Source: CAVQUE01 sp046290435 | Lineage (GTDB): Bacteria; Actinomycetota; Acidimicrobiia; Acidimicrobiales; UBA8592 | NCBI GenBank assembly: GCA_046290435.1 | Contig: JBKAGO010000062.1 | Coordinates: 1-34,923, forward strand | Reading direction: 5' to 3' | DNA length: 34,923 bases | Shown: piece after piece, positions 22,653 to 30,958 of the stretch | Layout: every line of letters begins with the position of its first letter | Position numbering within the stretch: the first letter of the stretch is position 1 | Position numbers and translations under genes: made by a program | Notes under the pieces: generated by a model | What the model was told of the DNA's origin: nothing | What the model saw: the letters and a program-made list of their open reading frames with translations, nothing else | Databases searched by the model: none

Positions 22653-24161
22653 ATGAGCCAGACCGCGACGGCAGACGAGACCACCGAAGCCGACAAGGCG
22701 GCGTTCCTGGCCCGCCTGCGCAGCCAGGTCGGCAGCACCGGCAGCCCCCAGCTCGCACGCGACCCGGTGAACGTCCCCACCATCCGCAACTGGTGCGACG
22801 CCATGTCGGAGGCCAACCCCCACTTCACCGACGCCGACGTCGCCGCGGCGGGCATCCACGGCGGCATCGTCGCCCCTCCCGCCACCCTCAACGTGTGGAC
22901 GATGCCCGGTCTGCGCATGGGCGCCCAACCACCACGCGACCCCAACGAGCCGAGCGCCGGCGTGTACACGCTGCTCGACGAAGCCGGCTTCGTCAGCGTG
23001 GTGGCCACCAACTCCGAGCAGGTCTACCACCGTTACCTGCGCCCCGGCGACGTCCTCACCGGCGTCACCAAGCTGGTCGACGTGTCCGAGGAGAAGACCA
23101 CCGGGCTGGGCATCGGCCACTTCGTCACCACCGAGGTCGAGTACCACGACCAGCACGGCGAACACGTCGGCTCGCTGTTCTTCCGGATCCTGAAGTTCCG
23201 CCCCGGCACCGGCCGCCAGGCCACCAAGGCACCGGACCCGAAGCGTCAGGCGCTGATCGACGCCGGTCTCGACCCCGATGTCGTCATGCCCCCCAAGCCC
23301 CGACCCACCCGGCCGCGCCCGAAGTACAACCAGGACCAGGCCTGGCACTGGGAGGGCCTCGCCGCCCACGAGCTGCGCATCCAGCGCTTCACCGACGACG
23401 GCACGCTCGTGCACCCGCCGGCCAACGCCAACCCTCGCACCGGGTCGATGGACTACGACTGGATCGTCGCATCCGGCAAGGCCACGCTCTACAGCTACGC
23501 GGTGCCCCACTACCCGCAGGTGCCGTCGTTCGACTACCCGCTCGTCGTCGGCCTCGTCGAGCTCGCCGAGGGCGTGCGCCTGGTGTCCAACATCGTCGGG
23601 GTCACCCCCGCGCAGCTCGAGATCGGCATGCCGCTCGAGCTGTGCTTCCCGCCCACCAACTCCGACCCCGACGTCACCCTGCACCAGTTCCGCCCCGCGC
23701 AACCGCAACGCCGCACCGACACCCTGACCGGCGACGACGTCTCCGTCGGCGACGCACTGCCGCTGTGCCCCATCCCGCTCGATCCCCTACTGATCGCGTC
23801 GACGGCGCTGGCCACCCGCGACTTCCAGGACGTCCACCACAACCGCGACGCCGCCGTCTCCAAGGGCTCCAAGGACATCTTCATGAACATCTTGACCACC
23901 AGCGGGCTGGTCAACCGCTGGATCGGCGACTGGGCCGGCCCCGACGTGGTGTTCCGGAACCTGAAGATCAGCCTCGGCGCCCCCAACTACCCGTACGACA
24001 CCATGACGATGTCGGGGTCGGTCAGCGCCGTCGCCGACGACGGCACGGTCACCGTCGGGTTCATCGGCCGCAACAGCCTCGGCGCCCACGTCACCGGCAC
24101 CGCCGACATCGCACTGCCGGGCACCGTCGCCCACGCCGCATCCATCGAGGGGAGCGCCTGA
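22653..24161 (+). CDS. ChsH2-ChsH1 fusion: MaoC-like hydratase with DUF35 domain (steroid side chain)
   Basis: Encodes 502 residues from the ATG at 22653. Residues about 20-190 are a MaoC_dehydrat_N-type hot-dog domain (ChsH2-like). About 225-350 form a DUF35/OB-fold segment (AHELRIQRFTDDGTLVHPPA, SYAVPHYPQVPSFDYPLVVG), and about 365-500 a second MaoC domain. The last matches Mycobacterium ChsH1 closely: TRDFQDVHHNRDAAVSKGSK, then IFMNILTTSGLVNRW. Asp390 and His395 correspond to ChsH1 Asp29 and His34, the catalytic pair. ChsH1 and ChsH2 together hydrate the 17-ene acyl-CoA in cholesterol side-chain breakdown (igr operon), and the DUF35 domain of ChsH2 docks the aldolase Ltp2. Here they are one chain. 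The next gene, overlapping by 1 nt, is Ltp2. In the DUF35 part I see none of the usual zinc-ribbon Cys. Confidence 0.87.
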   Translation: MSQTATADETTEADKAAFLARLRSQVGSTGSPQLARDPVNVPTIRNWCDAMSEANPHFTDADVAAAGIHGGIVAPPATLNVWTMPGLRMGAQPPRDPNEPSAGVYTLLDEAGFVSVVATNSEQVYHRYLRPGDVLTGVTKLVDVSEEKTTGLGIGHFVTTEVEYHDQHGEHVGSLFFRILKFRPGTGRQATKAPDPKRQALIDAGLDPDVVMPPKPRPTRPRPKYNQDQAWHWEGLAAHELRIQRFTDDGTLVHPPANANPRTGSMDYDWIVASGKATLYSYAVPHYPQVPSFDYPLVVGLVELAEGVRLVSNIVGVTPAQLEIGMPLELCFPPTNSDPDVTLHQFRPAQPQRRTDTLTGDDVSVGDALPLCPIPLDPLLIASTALATRDFQDVHHNRDAAVSKGSKDIFMNILTTSGLVNRWIGDWAGPDVVFRNLKISLGAPNYPYDTMTMSGSVSAVADDGTVTVGFIGRNSLGAHVTGTADIALPGTVAHAASIEGSA

Positions 24162-25336
24162 TGCTCGAATTCGCCCGCAAGACCGCCATCGCCGGCATCG
24201 GCGCCACCGAGTTCTCGAAGGACTCCGGCCGTACCCCCATGCAGCTCGCCACCGAGGCGTGCCTCGCCGCGTGCGCCGACGCCGGTCTCGAGCCGTCGAA
24301 GGTGAACGGCATGGTCGTCTACTCGGCCGAACGCAACACCGAGATCGAGGTCGCCCGCAACCTGGGGATTCCCGAGCTCACCCACTTCTCGATGGTCCAC
24401 CACGGCGGCGGCGCCGCCTGCGGCACCGTCGCGCTGGCCGCGCAGGCCGTCTACTCCGGCGCCGCCGACTACGTGCTCTGCTACCGGGCGTTCAACGAGC
24501 GCTCGTGGCACCGGTTCGGCCAGGGCGTGCAGGATCAGCACAACAGCCCCGAGGCCTTCGACGTCAGCTTCAGCTGGACCTCGCCGTTCGGCCTGTTGAC
24601 GCCGGCGCAGTGGGTGGCCATGTTCGCCACCCGCTACATGCACGAGACCGGCGCCACCTCCGAGGATTTCGGCCGGGTGGCCGTGGCCGACCGCAAGCAC
24701 GCCGCCACCAACCCCAAGGCGTTCTTCTACGGCAAGCCCATCACCCTCGAAGAGCACCAGGCGTCGCGCTGGATCGTCGAGCCGCTGCACCTGCTCGACT
24801 GCTGCCAGGAGTCAGACGGCGGTCAGGCGCTGCTGGTCACCACCGCCGAGCGCGCCGCCGACCTGGCCCAGAAGCCGGCCATCATCGCCGCCGCTGCACA
24901 GGGCGTCGCCGAGGATCAGCACATGATGCGCAGCTACTACCGCGACGACATCACCGGCATCCCCGAGATGGGCGTGGTCGCCCGCCAGCTGTGGGAGTCG
25001 ACAGGGCTCGGACCCGACGACATCCAGACCGCCACGATCTACGACCACTTCACCCCGCTCGTGCTGCCCCAGCTCGAGGAGTTCGGGTTCTGCGCCAAGG
25101 GCGAGGCCAAGGACTTCATCGCCGACGGCGCCATCGAACTGGGCGGCCGGCTGCCGATCAACACCAACGGCGGCCAGCTCGGCGAGGCGTACATCCACGG
25201 CATGAACGGCATCGCCGAGGGCGTGCGCCAGATCCGGGGCACGTCGGTCAACCAGGTCCCCGACGTCGTCAACACCCTCGTCACCGCCGGCACCGCGGTC
25301 CCGACCAGCGGCCTCATCCTCTCCCAGCCCGACTGA
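24161..25336 (+). CDS. ltp2: Ltp2-like thiolase-fold aldolase (steroid side chain)
   Basis: Encodes 391 residues, near the usual 386-391. The ATG at 24161 overlaps the fusion gene's stop (TGATG). Features: IAGIGATEFSKDSGRTPMQL at the N-terminus, HHGGGAACGTVALAAQAVYSG at the thiolase nucleophile-elbow region, LLDCCQESDGGQALLVT, IYDHFTPLVLPQLEEFGFC, and NGGQLGEAYIHGMNGIAEG near the end. Thiolase-superfamily SCP-x/LTP-like proteins of this type lack thiolase catalytic Cys function. They instead perform retro-aldol cleavage of 17-hydroxy-3-oxo-C22 acyl-CoA, releasing propionyl-CoA and androstenedione-type ketones, working in a complex with the DUF35 domain of ChsH2. Together with the fused hydratase this forms a two-gene igr-like module; the acyl-CoA dehydrogenases (FadE28/29) are not in the window. 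Confidence 0.85.
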   Translation: MLEFARKTAIAGIGATEFSKDSGRTPMQLATEACLAACADAGLEPSKVNGMVVYSAERNTEIEVARNLGIPELTHFSMVHHGGGAACGTVALAAQAVYSGAADYVLCYRAFNERSWHRFGQGVQDQHNSPEAFDVSFSWTSPFGLLTPAQWVAMFATRYMHETGATSEDFGRVAVADRKHAATNPKAFFYGKPITLEEHQASRWIVEPLHLLDCCQESDGGQALLVTTAERAADLAQKPAIIAAAAQGVAEDQHMMRSYYRDDITGIPEMGVVARQLWESTGLGPDDIQTATIYDHFTPLVLPQLEEFGFCAKGEAKDFIADGAIELGGRLPINTNGGQLGEAYIHGMNGIAEGVRQIRGTSVNQVPDVVNTLVTAGTAVPTSGLILSQPD

Positions 25337-25349
25337 CAACTGCCTCCTA

Positions 25350-25512
25350 GGAGACTGCTGAGTAATGCCGGTGCCGAGATCGGCGACCAGGCGTCGCCAA
25401 TCGCAAGGCGCGGAAACCGATACTCCTTGTGGCGGAATAGAGGTTTCGGGAACGCAGCGAGTGGCGGCGGATGGGCGTCGAGATCGGTGCCATGTATTGC
25501 TCAGCAGTCTCC
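25350..25512. mobile_element. MITE-like element with near-perfect terminal inverted repeats
   Basis: GGAGACTGCTGAGTAAT (25350-25366) and ATTGCTCAGCAGTCTCC (25496-25512) are inverted repeats matching at 16 of 17 positions. They are flanked by TA on both sides (25348-25349, 25513-25514), or by CTAG if the ends are taken one base further in. TA or YTAR duplications are typical of IS630/Tc1 and IS5 relatives. The 130-bp interior has no gene; it repeats CGAGATCGG near each end. The element sits between ltp2 (14 bp before it) and the SulP stop. No parent transposase is in the window. Confidence 0.72.
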
Positions 25513-27155
25513 TAGACCGGATCAGAAACTCTGGCCGGGGCCTGATCTCGGTCTCTGAAGGCCTCGAAGGTTGCGAAGACCTTCTCCTCGGCAACGAGGT
25601 TCGGAATGATGCCGATCCGGCGCAGCATGTCCTCGGGTTGGGTCTGCAGACCGGTCACCACCACCTCTTTGTCCTGTTGGACGAGCTGCAGCAGCGTGTC
25701 CTCGAGCGTGTAGAGCCCGGACTGGTCGATGCTCGGCACCTGTTCCATGCGAACCACGATCGTGGTTGCGTCGTCGGGTAGCGAGTCGGCGAGGCTACGG
25801 AAACCGGACGTGAAGCCGAAGAACAGCGGCCCGTAGAGATGCTTCACGAAGATCGACGTGTCCGCGGCGATGCCGGCCTCGTCCTCCCATTCCGGTTCGG
25901 GATCCAGCTTCTTGACCGTCGATGCGGATTCGGCCAGGTCGGCCGACTGTTTCATGAACAAGATGCTGGCCAGCACCACTCCGGCGGCGACGGCGTGGAT
26001 CAGATTGCCGAAGACGGTCCAGCCGAGCACGATCAGCATCACCAAGACATCGGCACGCGGCACCTTCTTGAGGTGGGCCAGGGATCGGTAGTCGATGATC
26101 GCTACGCCCACAGAGATCAGCAGGCCTGCGAGCACGCTGAGCGGAATGCGCGAAACCAGTGTTCCCAACCCCAGCAACGCCAGGAGTTGGAAGAGCCCAT
26201 GGGTGATGCCCGAGAGCCGCGTCTTGGCGCCGGCGTTGATGGCGACAACGGTGCCCTTGGTGGCACCCGCACCGGGGATCCCCCCGAACACCGAAGCGAC
26301 GACGTTGCCGATGCCCTGTCCGATCAGCTCACGCCTGCTGTCGTGGCGGTCCTTGGTGATGTTGTCCGCGATGACCGAGGTCAGCAACGAATCGATCGAT
26401 CCGAGTAGCGCCAAGGTCATGCCGGACTGGAGGATGAACACGTAGTGCTCTGCGGCGACCGACCAGAACGAGTCGATCTGCAGCGACGGGATGCCGCTCG
26501 GGATGTCGCCGATGACGGGCACATCGAGGTCGAAGATCAGGGACACGCCGGTGCCGACCAGCAGTGCCACCAACACCGATGGCACCTTCTTGGTGATCAG
26601 CGGGAACGTGTAGTTGACGACGAGGGTGAGCACACCGAGGGCGACTGCAGCGGTGTTGATGTCGCCCAGCGGGTCGGCGATGTCGGTGAAGACGTCGATC
26701 GTCGACTTCGGCGAGCTGCTGCCGAGCAGTGGCCAGATCTGCAGGATGATGATGATCAGTCCGACGCCGCTCATGAAGCCGGAGATGACCGGGTACGGGA
26801 AGTAGCGGATGTACTTTCCGATGCCCAACAGGCCGAGCACGATCTGCAAGATGCCGCCCACCAGAAAGGACAGCAAGATGATGCCGAGCCCGCTCTCGAG
26901 GTCGCCGGTGGCATCGATCGCGTAGACGACGATCGCGGCCGACACCACGGTCATCGGCCCGGTGGGCCCGGAGGCCTGCGTCGGAGTCCCGCCGAACATG
27001 GCCGCGAAGATCCCGACGGCGATCGCCCCGTAGAGCCCGGCCGCTGCGCCCATGCCGGATTGCACGCCGAACGCCAGCGCAAGGGGCAGGGCGATGATGC
27101 CGGCGACCAGGCCGCCGCTCATGTCGCCCTTGAAGTTCTTCTTGTCGTAGTTCAT
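25512..27155 (-). CDS. SulP-family anion transporter with STAS domain, probable bicarbonate uptake
   Basis: Encodes 547 residues from the ATG at 27155. The transmembrane core has ten or more helices beginning DMSGGLVAGIIALPLALAFG, the SulP entry motif, and includes GGTPTQASGPTGPMTVV, FMSGVGLIIIILQIW, and GGIPGAGATKGTVVAINAGA, the conserved anion-site region between the inverted repeats. The last 130 residues are a cytoplasmic STAS domain (TTIVVRMEQVPSIDQSGLYT). Known SulP substrates include sulfate and bicarbonate (BicA). The carbonic anhydrase 18 nt upstream in the same operon favours bicarbonate, likely Na+-dependent; this is inference. The stop TAG (plus 25512-25514) coincides with the right end of the MITE-like element; the flanking bases show that the insertion restored a TAG, so the protein need not be truncated. 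Confidence 0.87.
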   Translation of the reverse strand: MNYDKKNFKGDMSGGLVAGIIALPLALAFGVQSGMGAAAGLYGAIAVGIFAAMFGGTPTQASGPTGPMTVVSAAIVVYAIDATGDLESGLGIILLSFLVGGILQIVLGLLGIGKYIRYFPYPVISGFMSGVGLIIIILQIWPLLGSSSPKSTIDVFTDIADPLGDINTAAVALGVLTLVVNYTFPLITKKVPSVLVALLVGTGVSLIFDLDVPVIGDIPSGIPSLQIDSFWSVAAEHYVFILQSGMTLALLGSIDSLLTSVIADNITKDRHDSRRELIGQGIGNVVASVFGGIPGAGATKGTVVAINAGAKTRLSGITHGLFQLLALLGLGTLVSRIPLSVLAGLLISVGVAIIDYRSLAHLKKVPRADVLVMLIVLGWTVFGNLIHAVAAGVVLASILFMKQSADLAESASTVKKLDPEPEWEDEAGIAADTSIFVKHLYGPLFFGFTSGFRSLADSLPDDATTIVVRMEQVPSIDQSGLYTLEDTLLQLVQQDKEVVVTGLQTQPEDMLRRIGIIPNLVAEEKVFATFEAFRDRDQAPARVSDPV

Positions 27156-27173
27156 CGATCGGGAACGTGAGCC

Positions 27174-27836
27174 CTAGTCGAGAACCGAGACGGTGCCATC
27201 GTCCATGTCGTACAAGGCGCCGACGATCGCGATCTCCTGCGCGGCTTCCATGGCGGCCAGGATCTCGCTCTCGTCACGGATGCGATCCATCGTCATGCGC
27301 ACGTTGTTCTCCGCGACGGCATGGACGAACGCCGGGTTCGCGCTGGTACGGGCATCGTCGAAACCCGGCGTCTGCTCCACGGCCGGGGTCAGCTTGGACA
27401 GCATCTCGGTGATGTTCCCGAGCTCCACGCCGTCGATCGCGCTCTTCACCGCGCCGCAGTGTTCGTGGCCCAGGACCAGGATCACCTTGGCTCCCGAGAC
27501 GTGGCATGCGAATTCCATCGAACCCAAGATGTCGGGGTTCACGAAGTTCCCGGCGACGCGCGCGACGAACATGTCACCGATGCCACGGTCGAAGACGTCT
27601 TCGACCGGGACGCGGGAGTCGACACAGGACAACACGATCGCCTTGGGGAACTGGCTGGCTGCGGCCTTGCGGATCTGTGCCCTGTGATTGCGGATCGTGA
27701 CCTCGCCCGCAACGAATCGCGCATTGCCTTCTCGGAGCATGTCGAGGACGACATCAGGACGCAGCGCGTCCTGTTGTTCCTTCGTCAGTACCTCTTCGAT
27801 CAAGCCGTCGGTGTCGGTGGGCATGGGATTCGTCAC
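27174..27836 (-). CDS. Beta-class carbonic anhydrase
   Basis: Encodes 220 residues from the GTG at 27836, chosen because TTGGAG lies nine bases upstream; ATG at 27824 would give MPTDTDG. It shows the beta-CA zinc site: Cys71 and Asp73-Arg75 in SCVDSRVP, and His124-Cys127 in LGHEHCG. AGNFVNPDILGSMEFA is the usual core strand-helix. The region after HEHCG is slightly short and acidic, as in many actinobacterial members. It interconverts CO2 and bicarbonate in the cytoplasm. It is first in a two-gene operon with the SulP transporter, a frequent pairing in carbon-concentrating or anaplerotic systems: the transporter brings in bicarbonate and the enzyme equilibrates it for carboxylases. Confidence 0.93.
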   Translation of the reverse strand: MTNPMPTDTDGLIEEVLTKEQQDALRPDVVLDMLREGNARFVAGEVTIRNHRAQIRKAAASQFPKAIVLSCVDSRVPVEDVFDRGIGDMFVARVAGNFVNPDILGSMEFACHVSGAKVILVLGHEHCGAVKSAIDGVELGNITEMLSKLTPAVEQTPGFDDARTSANPAFVHAVAENNVRMTMDRIRDESEILAAMEAAQEIAIVGALYDMDDGTVSVLD

Positions 27837-27845
27837 TGCGTGGCT

Positions 27846-27889
27846 CCAAGGGCGAGTACCGGATGTCGTTCATCGATCGCCGTAGCCTA
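27846..27889 (-). promoter_or_regulatory. Promoter and ribosome site of the carbonic anhydrase-SulP operon
   Basis: On the minus strand TAGGCT (plus 27884-27889) fits a -10 box; TTGGAG before the GTG is the ribosome site (plus about 27846-27851). The leader would be about 40 nt. The remaining ~165 bases up to the nucleoside hydrolase stop hold no gene I can support and only short GC-rich hairpins. Confidence 0.4.
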
Positions 27890-28056
27890 AGAAACCCTGT
27901 CGACGAGGCAACCCACGACGCGCGAGACCGGTTTCCGGGAGCACCCGGCGCGGTCCGACCGGTTCGCGCCAGGCGTGGGTGTGGTGGCCTGGCCGGCCGC
28001 GAGGTCCCGCTGATGATGTCGCTGCGGTTGGATCGTCGGTGGCGGGCTGGTGTCGG

Positions 28057-29013
28057 TCAGCGTGCAGCGTCGAGCGCGGCGATGCGCTCGGAGATGAGTG
28101 CGAAGAAGCCGTCGGCGTCGACCTCGGTGACCCAGCGGGCGTTGGGTTCGCCCTTGCGCGCTCCCCACCAGTCGACCACGGTCATGCCCATCGTCAGTTC
28201 GGACCCGGTCTCGATCTCGACGAAGACGTCCTTGCCCCCATAGAGGTCGGGATCGAGCAGCCAGGCGACGGTCGCGGGGTCGTGGACCGGACCGCCGAAG
28301 TCGCCGTAGCGTTCGAGGTCGAAACGCTCGTAGAACGTGAGCATCTCGTTGGCCGCGACTCCGACGGGCCCTGTCTCGCGCAGCGACGCGATCCACTCGT
28401 GGCGCATCAGCGCCTTGTGGGTGACGTCGAGCGACATCGTCACGATGGGTACACCGCTGGAGTAGACGACGTGGGCGGCATGGGGGTCGACGTAGATGTT
28501 GAACTCCGCTGCCGGGGTCACGTTGCCGCCGACGAACCAGCCGCCACCCATCGTGACGATCTCGCGGATGTGGCCGGCGGCATCGGGGGCACGCACCAAC
28601 GCCATGGCCACGTTGGTGAGCGGACCCAACGCACAGATGGTCACGCCGTCGTCGCCACTGGCGCGCAGCGTGTCGATCATCCAGTCGACGCCGTGGGCGT
28701 CCTGCAACGCCATGGTGGGCTCGGCCCAGTCGGGTCCGTCGAGCCCGGTCTTGCCGTGCACGGCCTCGGCGGTGACGAGGCGTCGCACCATCGGCCGCTC
28801 GCAGCCGGCGAAGACCGGGATGTCGGTCCGGCCGGCGAGCTCGCAGATCAACAGGGCATTGCGGGTCGTGAGCGGCAGCGGCACGTTGCCGGCAACCGCC
28901 ACCACACCCAGCACGTCGAGCTCGGGCGAACCGAGCGCCAACAAGATGGCGATGGCGTCGTCCTGTCCGGGATCGGTATCGATGATGACGGGGCGGCCGG
29001 TCGGTTCGCTCAT
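28057..29013 (-). CDS. Inosine/uridine-preferring nucleoside hydrolase family protein
   Basis: Encodes 318 residues from the ATG at 29013, which overlaps the thioesterase stop by 4 nt. The calcium-binding, catalytic N-terminus IIDTDPGQDDAIAILLAL (residues 10-27) is the family hallmark (usual DTDPGHDD). NVPLPLTTRNALLI, TICALGPLTNVAMAL and EIVTMGGGWFVGGNVTPAAE follow in the expected places. The distal Ca2+ Asp is in VHDPATVAWLLDPDLYGG near residue 250. Family activity: hydrolysis of ribonucleosides to base plus ribose for salvage. The Gln in place of His in the first motif does not touch the metal Asps. The purpose of a purine/pyrimidine salvage enzyme in one operon with a CoA thioesterase and two beta-sandwich proteins is unclear. 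It is the last gene of the operon. Confidence 0.87.
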   Translation of the reverse strand: MSEPTGRPVIIDTDPGQDDAIAILLALGSPELDVLGVVAVAGNVPLPLTTRNALLICELAGRTDIPVFAGCERPMVRRLVTAEAVHGKTGLDGPDWAEPTMALQDAHGVDWMIDTLRASGDDGVTICALGPLTNVAMALVRAPDAAGHIREIVTMGGGWFVGGNVTPAAEFNIYVDPHAAHVVYSSGVPIVTMSLDVTHKALMRHEWIASLRETGPVGVAANEMLTFYERFDLERYGDFGGPVHDPATVAWLLDPDLYGGKDVFVEIETGSELTMGMTVVDWWGARKGEPNARWVTEVDADGFFALISERIAALDAAR

Positions 29014-29879
29014 GGGTACACCTCGGCCGCCGTGGTCTTCACGGGGGCATCGTCGGACAGTTCGTTGTAGCGCAGCTGACGGCTCTGCAGCAGGAGACGA
29101 CCATCGGCGCTCCATATCTCGCAGTCCTCGTCGATGTAGCCCGCGACCGACGCCTTGACCCGCAGCACCAGTCGGACGGGCTCCTCGCCGCTGACCACGC
29201 GGTCCGGTGGCGGCGTGCGGAACTGGGCGGTGAACTCGAGTGTCCCGCCGATGGCGGGGCGGCTGTGGTGGAAGAGGAACGCCGGCGGGTACGCGTCGGC
29301 GGCCAGAACACAGAACCGCTCGTCGGCACGGCCCCCGTTGCGCAGGCGCATCCACCCACCGACCGCCTCGGGCGGATCGGGCATCGGGAACCGCATCGCC
29401 TCGCCGGGCCAGACATCGAGCTGGTCGAGGGCCTCACCCGGCAGCGGGACCGGCGAGGGCTCGCCGACGGGCGGGTCGAGCGACGGCACCGGTGCGTGCT
29501 GGAACTCCTCGTTGCGCCGGTCGCTGCCGAACAGTGCGAGGCCCGCCACGCACAGACGATCCTCGACGAACATGCGGATGGAGAACGTGGCGGCGGTGCG
29601 GCCCTGACGCTCGGTGGTCACCTCGATGCGGCACGCCCCTTCGGGCAGGCGCCGCAGGAAGTGCAGCGTGAGCGACCGCTCCGACAGCGCCGGGTCGGGG
29701 TTGTGCCGGCGAACGGCCTCGAGGGCGAGCGCCAGGACGTAGCCGCCGAACTGGCCGTTCCAACCCCACCACGTCGTGTCGATGACGCGTTCGTACACAC
29801 CGGGTGCGGTGGCGTGGAGCAGCAGACTCTCGTCGAACGGAGACAGATCGATGTCGTCCGCCGACTCGGCGGCGCTCAC
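29010..29879 (-). CDS. TesB-like acyl-CoA thioesterase (double hot-dog)
   Basis: Encodes 289 residues from the GTG at 29879, overlapping the preceding small gene by 4 nt (GTGA). Two hot-dog units can be seen. The first (about 20-125) has WWGWNGQFGGYVLALALEAV with the typical central helix, then LTLHFLRRLPEGACRIEV and GRTAATFSIRMFVEDRLCVA. The second (about 170-285) contains AFLFHHSRPAIGGTLEFTAQ, then DEDCEIWSADGRLLLQSRQL. This matches PF13622-type thioesterases common in actinobacteria. They hydrolyse acyl-CoA to free acid plus CoA; chain length and natural substrate are unknown. It is cytoplasmic. It is the third of four overlapping genes and its stop overlaps the nucleoside hydrolase start. 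Confidence 0.82.
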   Translation of the reverse strand: MSAAESADDIDLSPFDESLLLHATAPGVYERVIDTTWWGWNGQFGGYVLALALEAVRRHNPDPALSERSLTLHFLRRLPEGACRIEVTTERQGRTAATFSIRMFVEDRLCVAGLALFGSDRRNEEFQHAPVPSLDPPVGEPSPVPLPGEALDQLDVWPGEAMRFPMPDPPEAVGGWMRLRNGGRADERFCVLAADAYPPAFLFHHSRPAIGGTLEFTAQFRTPPPDRVVSGEEPVRLVLRVKASVAGYIDEDCEIWSADGRLLLQSRQLRYNELSDDAPVKTTAAEVYP

Positions 29880-30256
29880 GTGACCGCCGGCGGACCGGCC
29901 ATGCGCTGCGCCCACAGCGCGAGGCCACCGGTGGGGACGACGGTCACCGGCGCCGAGGCGAGCACGGCATCGGCGGCGAGATCGACGACCTCGACCGACC
30001 ACGAGACCGAGACCAGCCGGCCGCTGAACGAGATCGGGCCGACCGCTGGGATCGGGCACGAGAAGCGGCCGCTCTCGTCCCATCGGACGGGATCGTGGCC
30101 GTCGGTCTCGTCGACGAGGCCCGCACCGTCGGCGCGGTGGCGCAGCCGCACGGCGGCACGCACCGGTGGCGTCATCCCGTCAGCCCAGGCGATCGTTCCG
30201 GTGATGGCGTCGCCGCACTCGCCGACCTCGGCGTCGAGGTGGAGCTCGGGGCTCAT
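29876..30256 (-). CDS. Small beta-sandwich protein, possibly arrestin-like
   Basis: Encodes 126 residues from the ATG at 30256, overlapping the upstream membrane protein gene by 4 nt and the downstream thioesterase by 4 nt. I do not recognise it with certainty. The composition is all beta: ELHLDAEVGECGDAITGTI, then GRFSCPIPAVGPISFSGRLV, then SVSWSVEVVDLAADAVLASA. The pattern of a long strand ending in a G.L-S-W-x-V edge resembles halves of arrestin/Spo0M-like sandwich domains. There is no signal peptide or membrane segment. Its close coupling to a membrane protein with a similar beta-sandwich suggests that the two form one structure; this is inference. Confidence 0.6.
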   Translation of the reverse strand: MSPELHLDAEVGECGDAITGTIAWADGMTPPVRAAVRLRHRADGAGLVDETDGHDPVRWDESGRFSCPIPAVGPISFSGRLVSVSWSVEVVDLAADAVLASAPVTVVPTGGLALWAQRMAGPPAVT

Positions 30257-30924
30257 GGTGTGGCCTCGACGAGCACGCGGTCGGCCAGCCGCGGCGCCAC
30301 GGTCACCGCGAAGGTCGAGTCGTCGTCGGGGGCTCCCGGCGCCTCGATCCTGACGATGAGCCGCCAGCCGACCCGGTGGCGGGTGAGCTCCATCGACGGC
30401 GGTGCCGCGAACACGGGCACCTCGACGACCAGGTCCGCCTCGACGGCCGACCCGACGACATCGATCCGGCTCACCTCGACGGGGGCATCGAAGACCTCGA
30501 CCTCGGTCTCGTCGGTTCCATCTGCGGTGCCGAGCGCCTCTTCGTAGCAGCGAAGCCGCGCCGTGACGTGTACCTCGGAGGGCTGCACGGGCCCGCGCGC
30601 CCGTCGACGGAACCGCACCGTGACCCGGTCGCCGAGGAGCAGGTCCTGCGACGACGGAAGGAAGAGCTGCGGGTTTCCCCACACCACCCAGACACGAACG
30701 TTCCATGCGGCTATGACGACGGTGAGGATCGCGATCGTGCCGAGCACGGCGAAGAACCACCAGGGGCCGTCGCCTCCGACGATCAGCGCGAGCACCAGCA
30801 GCACGATGCCGACAACCGCCGTGATCGCGATGCTGGCGATCGCGCGGCGTCGGTCGCCTTCGTCGCCGAGCACCGTCTGCACGGGAAGACCGCGCCGCTC
30901 GGACTCCTGCTCGTAGTCTTCCAT
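30253..30924 (-). CDS. Two-helix membrane protein with C-terminal beta-sandwich domain
   Basis: Encodes 223 residues from the ATG at 30924, with AGGAG five bases upstream; a GTG at 30951 would add nine residues. Residues 1-25 are charged (MEDYEQESERRG). Two adjacent membrane helices follow (about 30-50 and 54-76), carrying ASIAITAVVGIVLLVLALIV and FFAVLGTIAILTVVIAAWNV. The C-terminal ~140 residues form a beta-rich domain containing LLLGDRVTVRFRRRARG, then TARLRCYEEA and MELTRHRVGWRLIVRIEAPG. The RHRVGWRLIV stretch is typical of immunoglobulin- or arrestin-like edges. It is the first gene of the four-gene operon. Function is unknown; a membrane platform for the downstream enzymes is one possibility. 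Confidence 0.65.
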   Translation of the reverse strand: MEDYEQESERRGLPVQTVLGDEGDRRRAIASIAITAVVGIVLLVLALIVGGDGPWWFFAVLGTIAILTVVIAAWNVRVWVVWGNPQLFLPSSQDLLLGDRVTVRFRRRARGPVQPSEVHVTARLRCYEEALGTADGTDETEVEVFDAPVEVSRIDVVGSAVEADLVVEVPVFAAPPSMELTRHRVGWRLIVRIEAPGAPDDDSTFAVTVAPRLADRVLVEATP

Positions 30925-30958
30925 CGTGCTCCTGTATCGATCCGACGCCACGACGGCG

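Noticed and set aside
26445..27170. A plus-strand frame inside the SulP gene
   Set aside because: It is the shadow of the membrane helices, highly charged, with no homology that I see.
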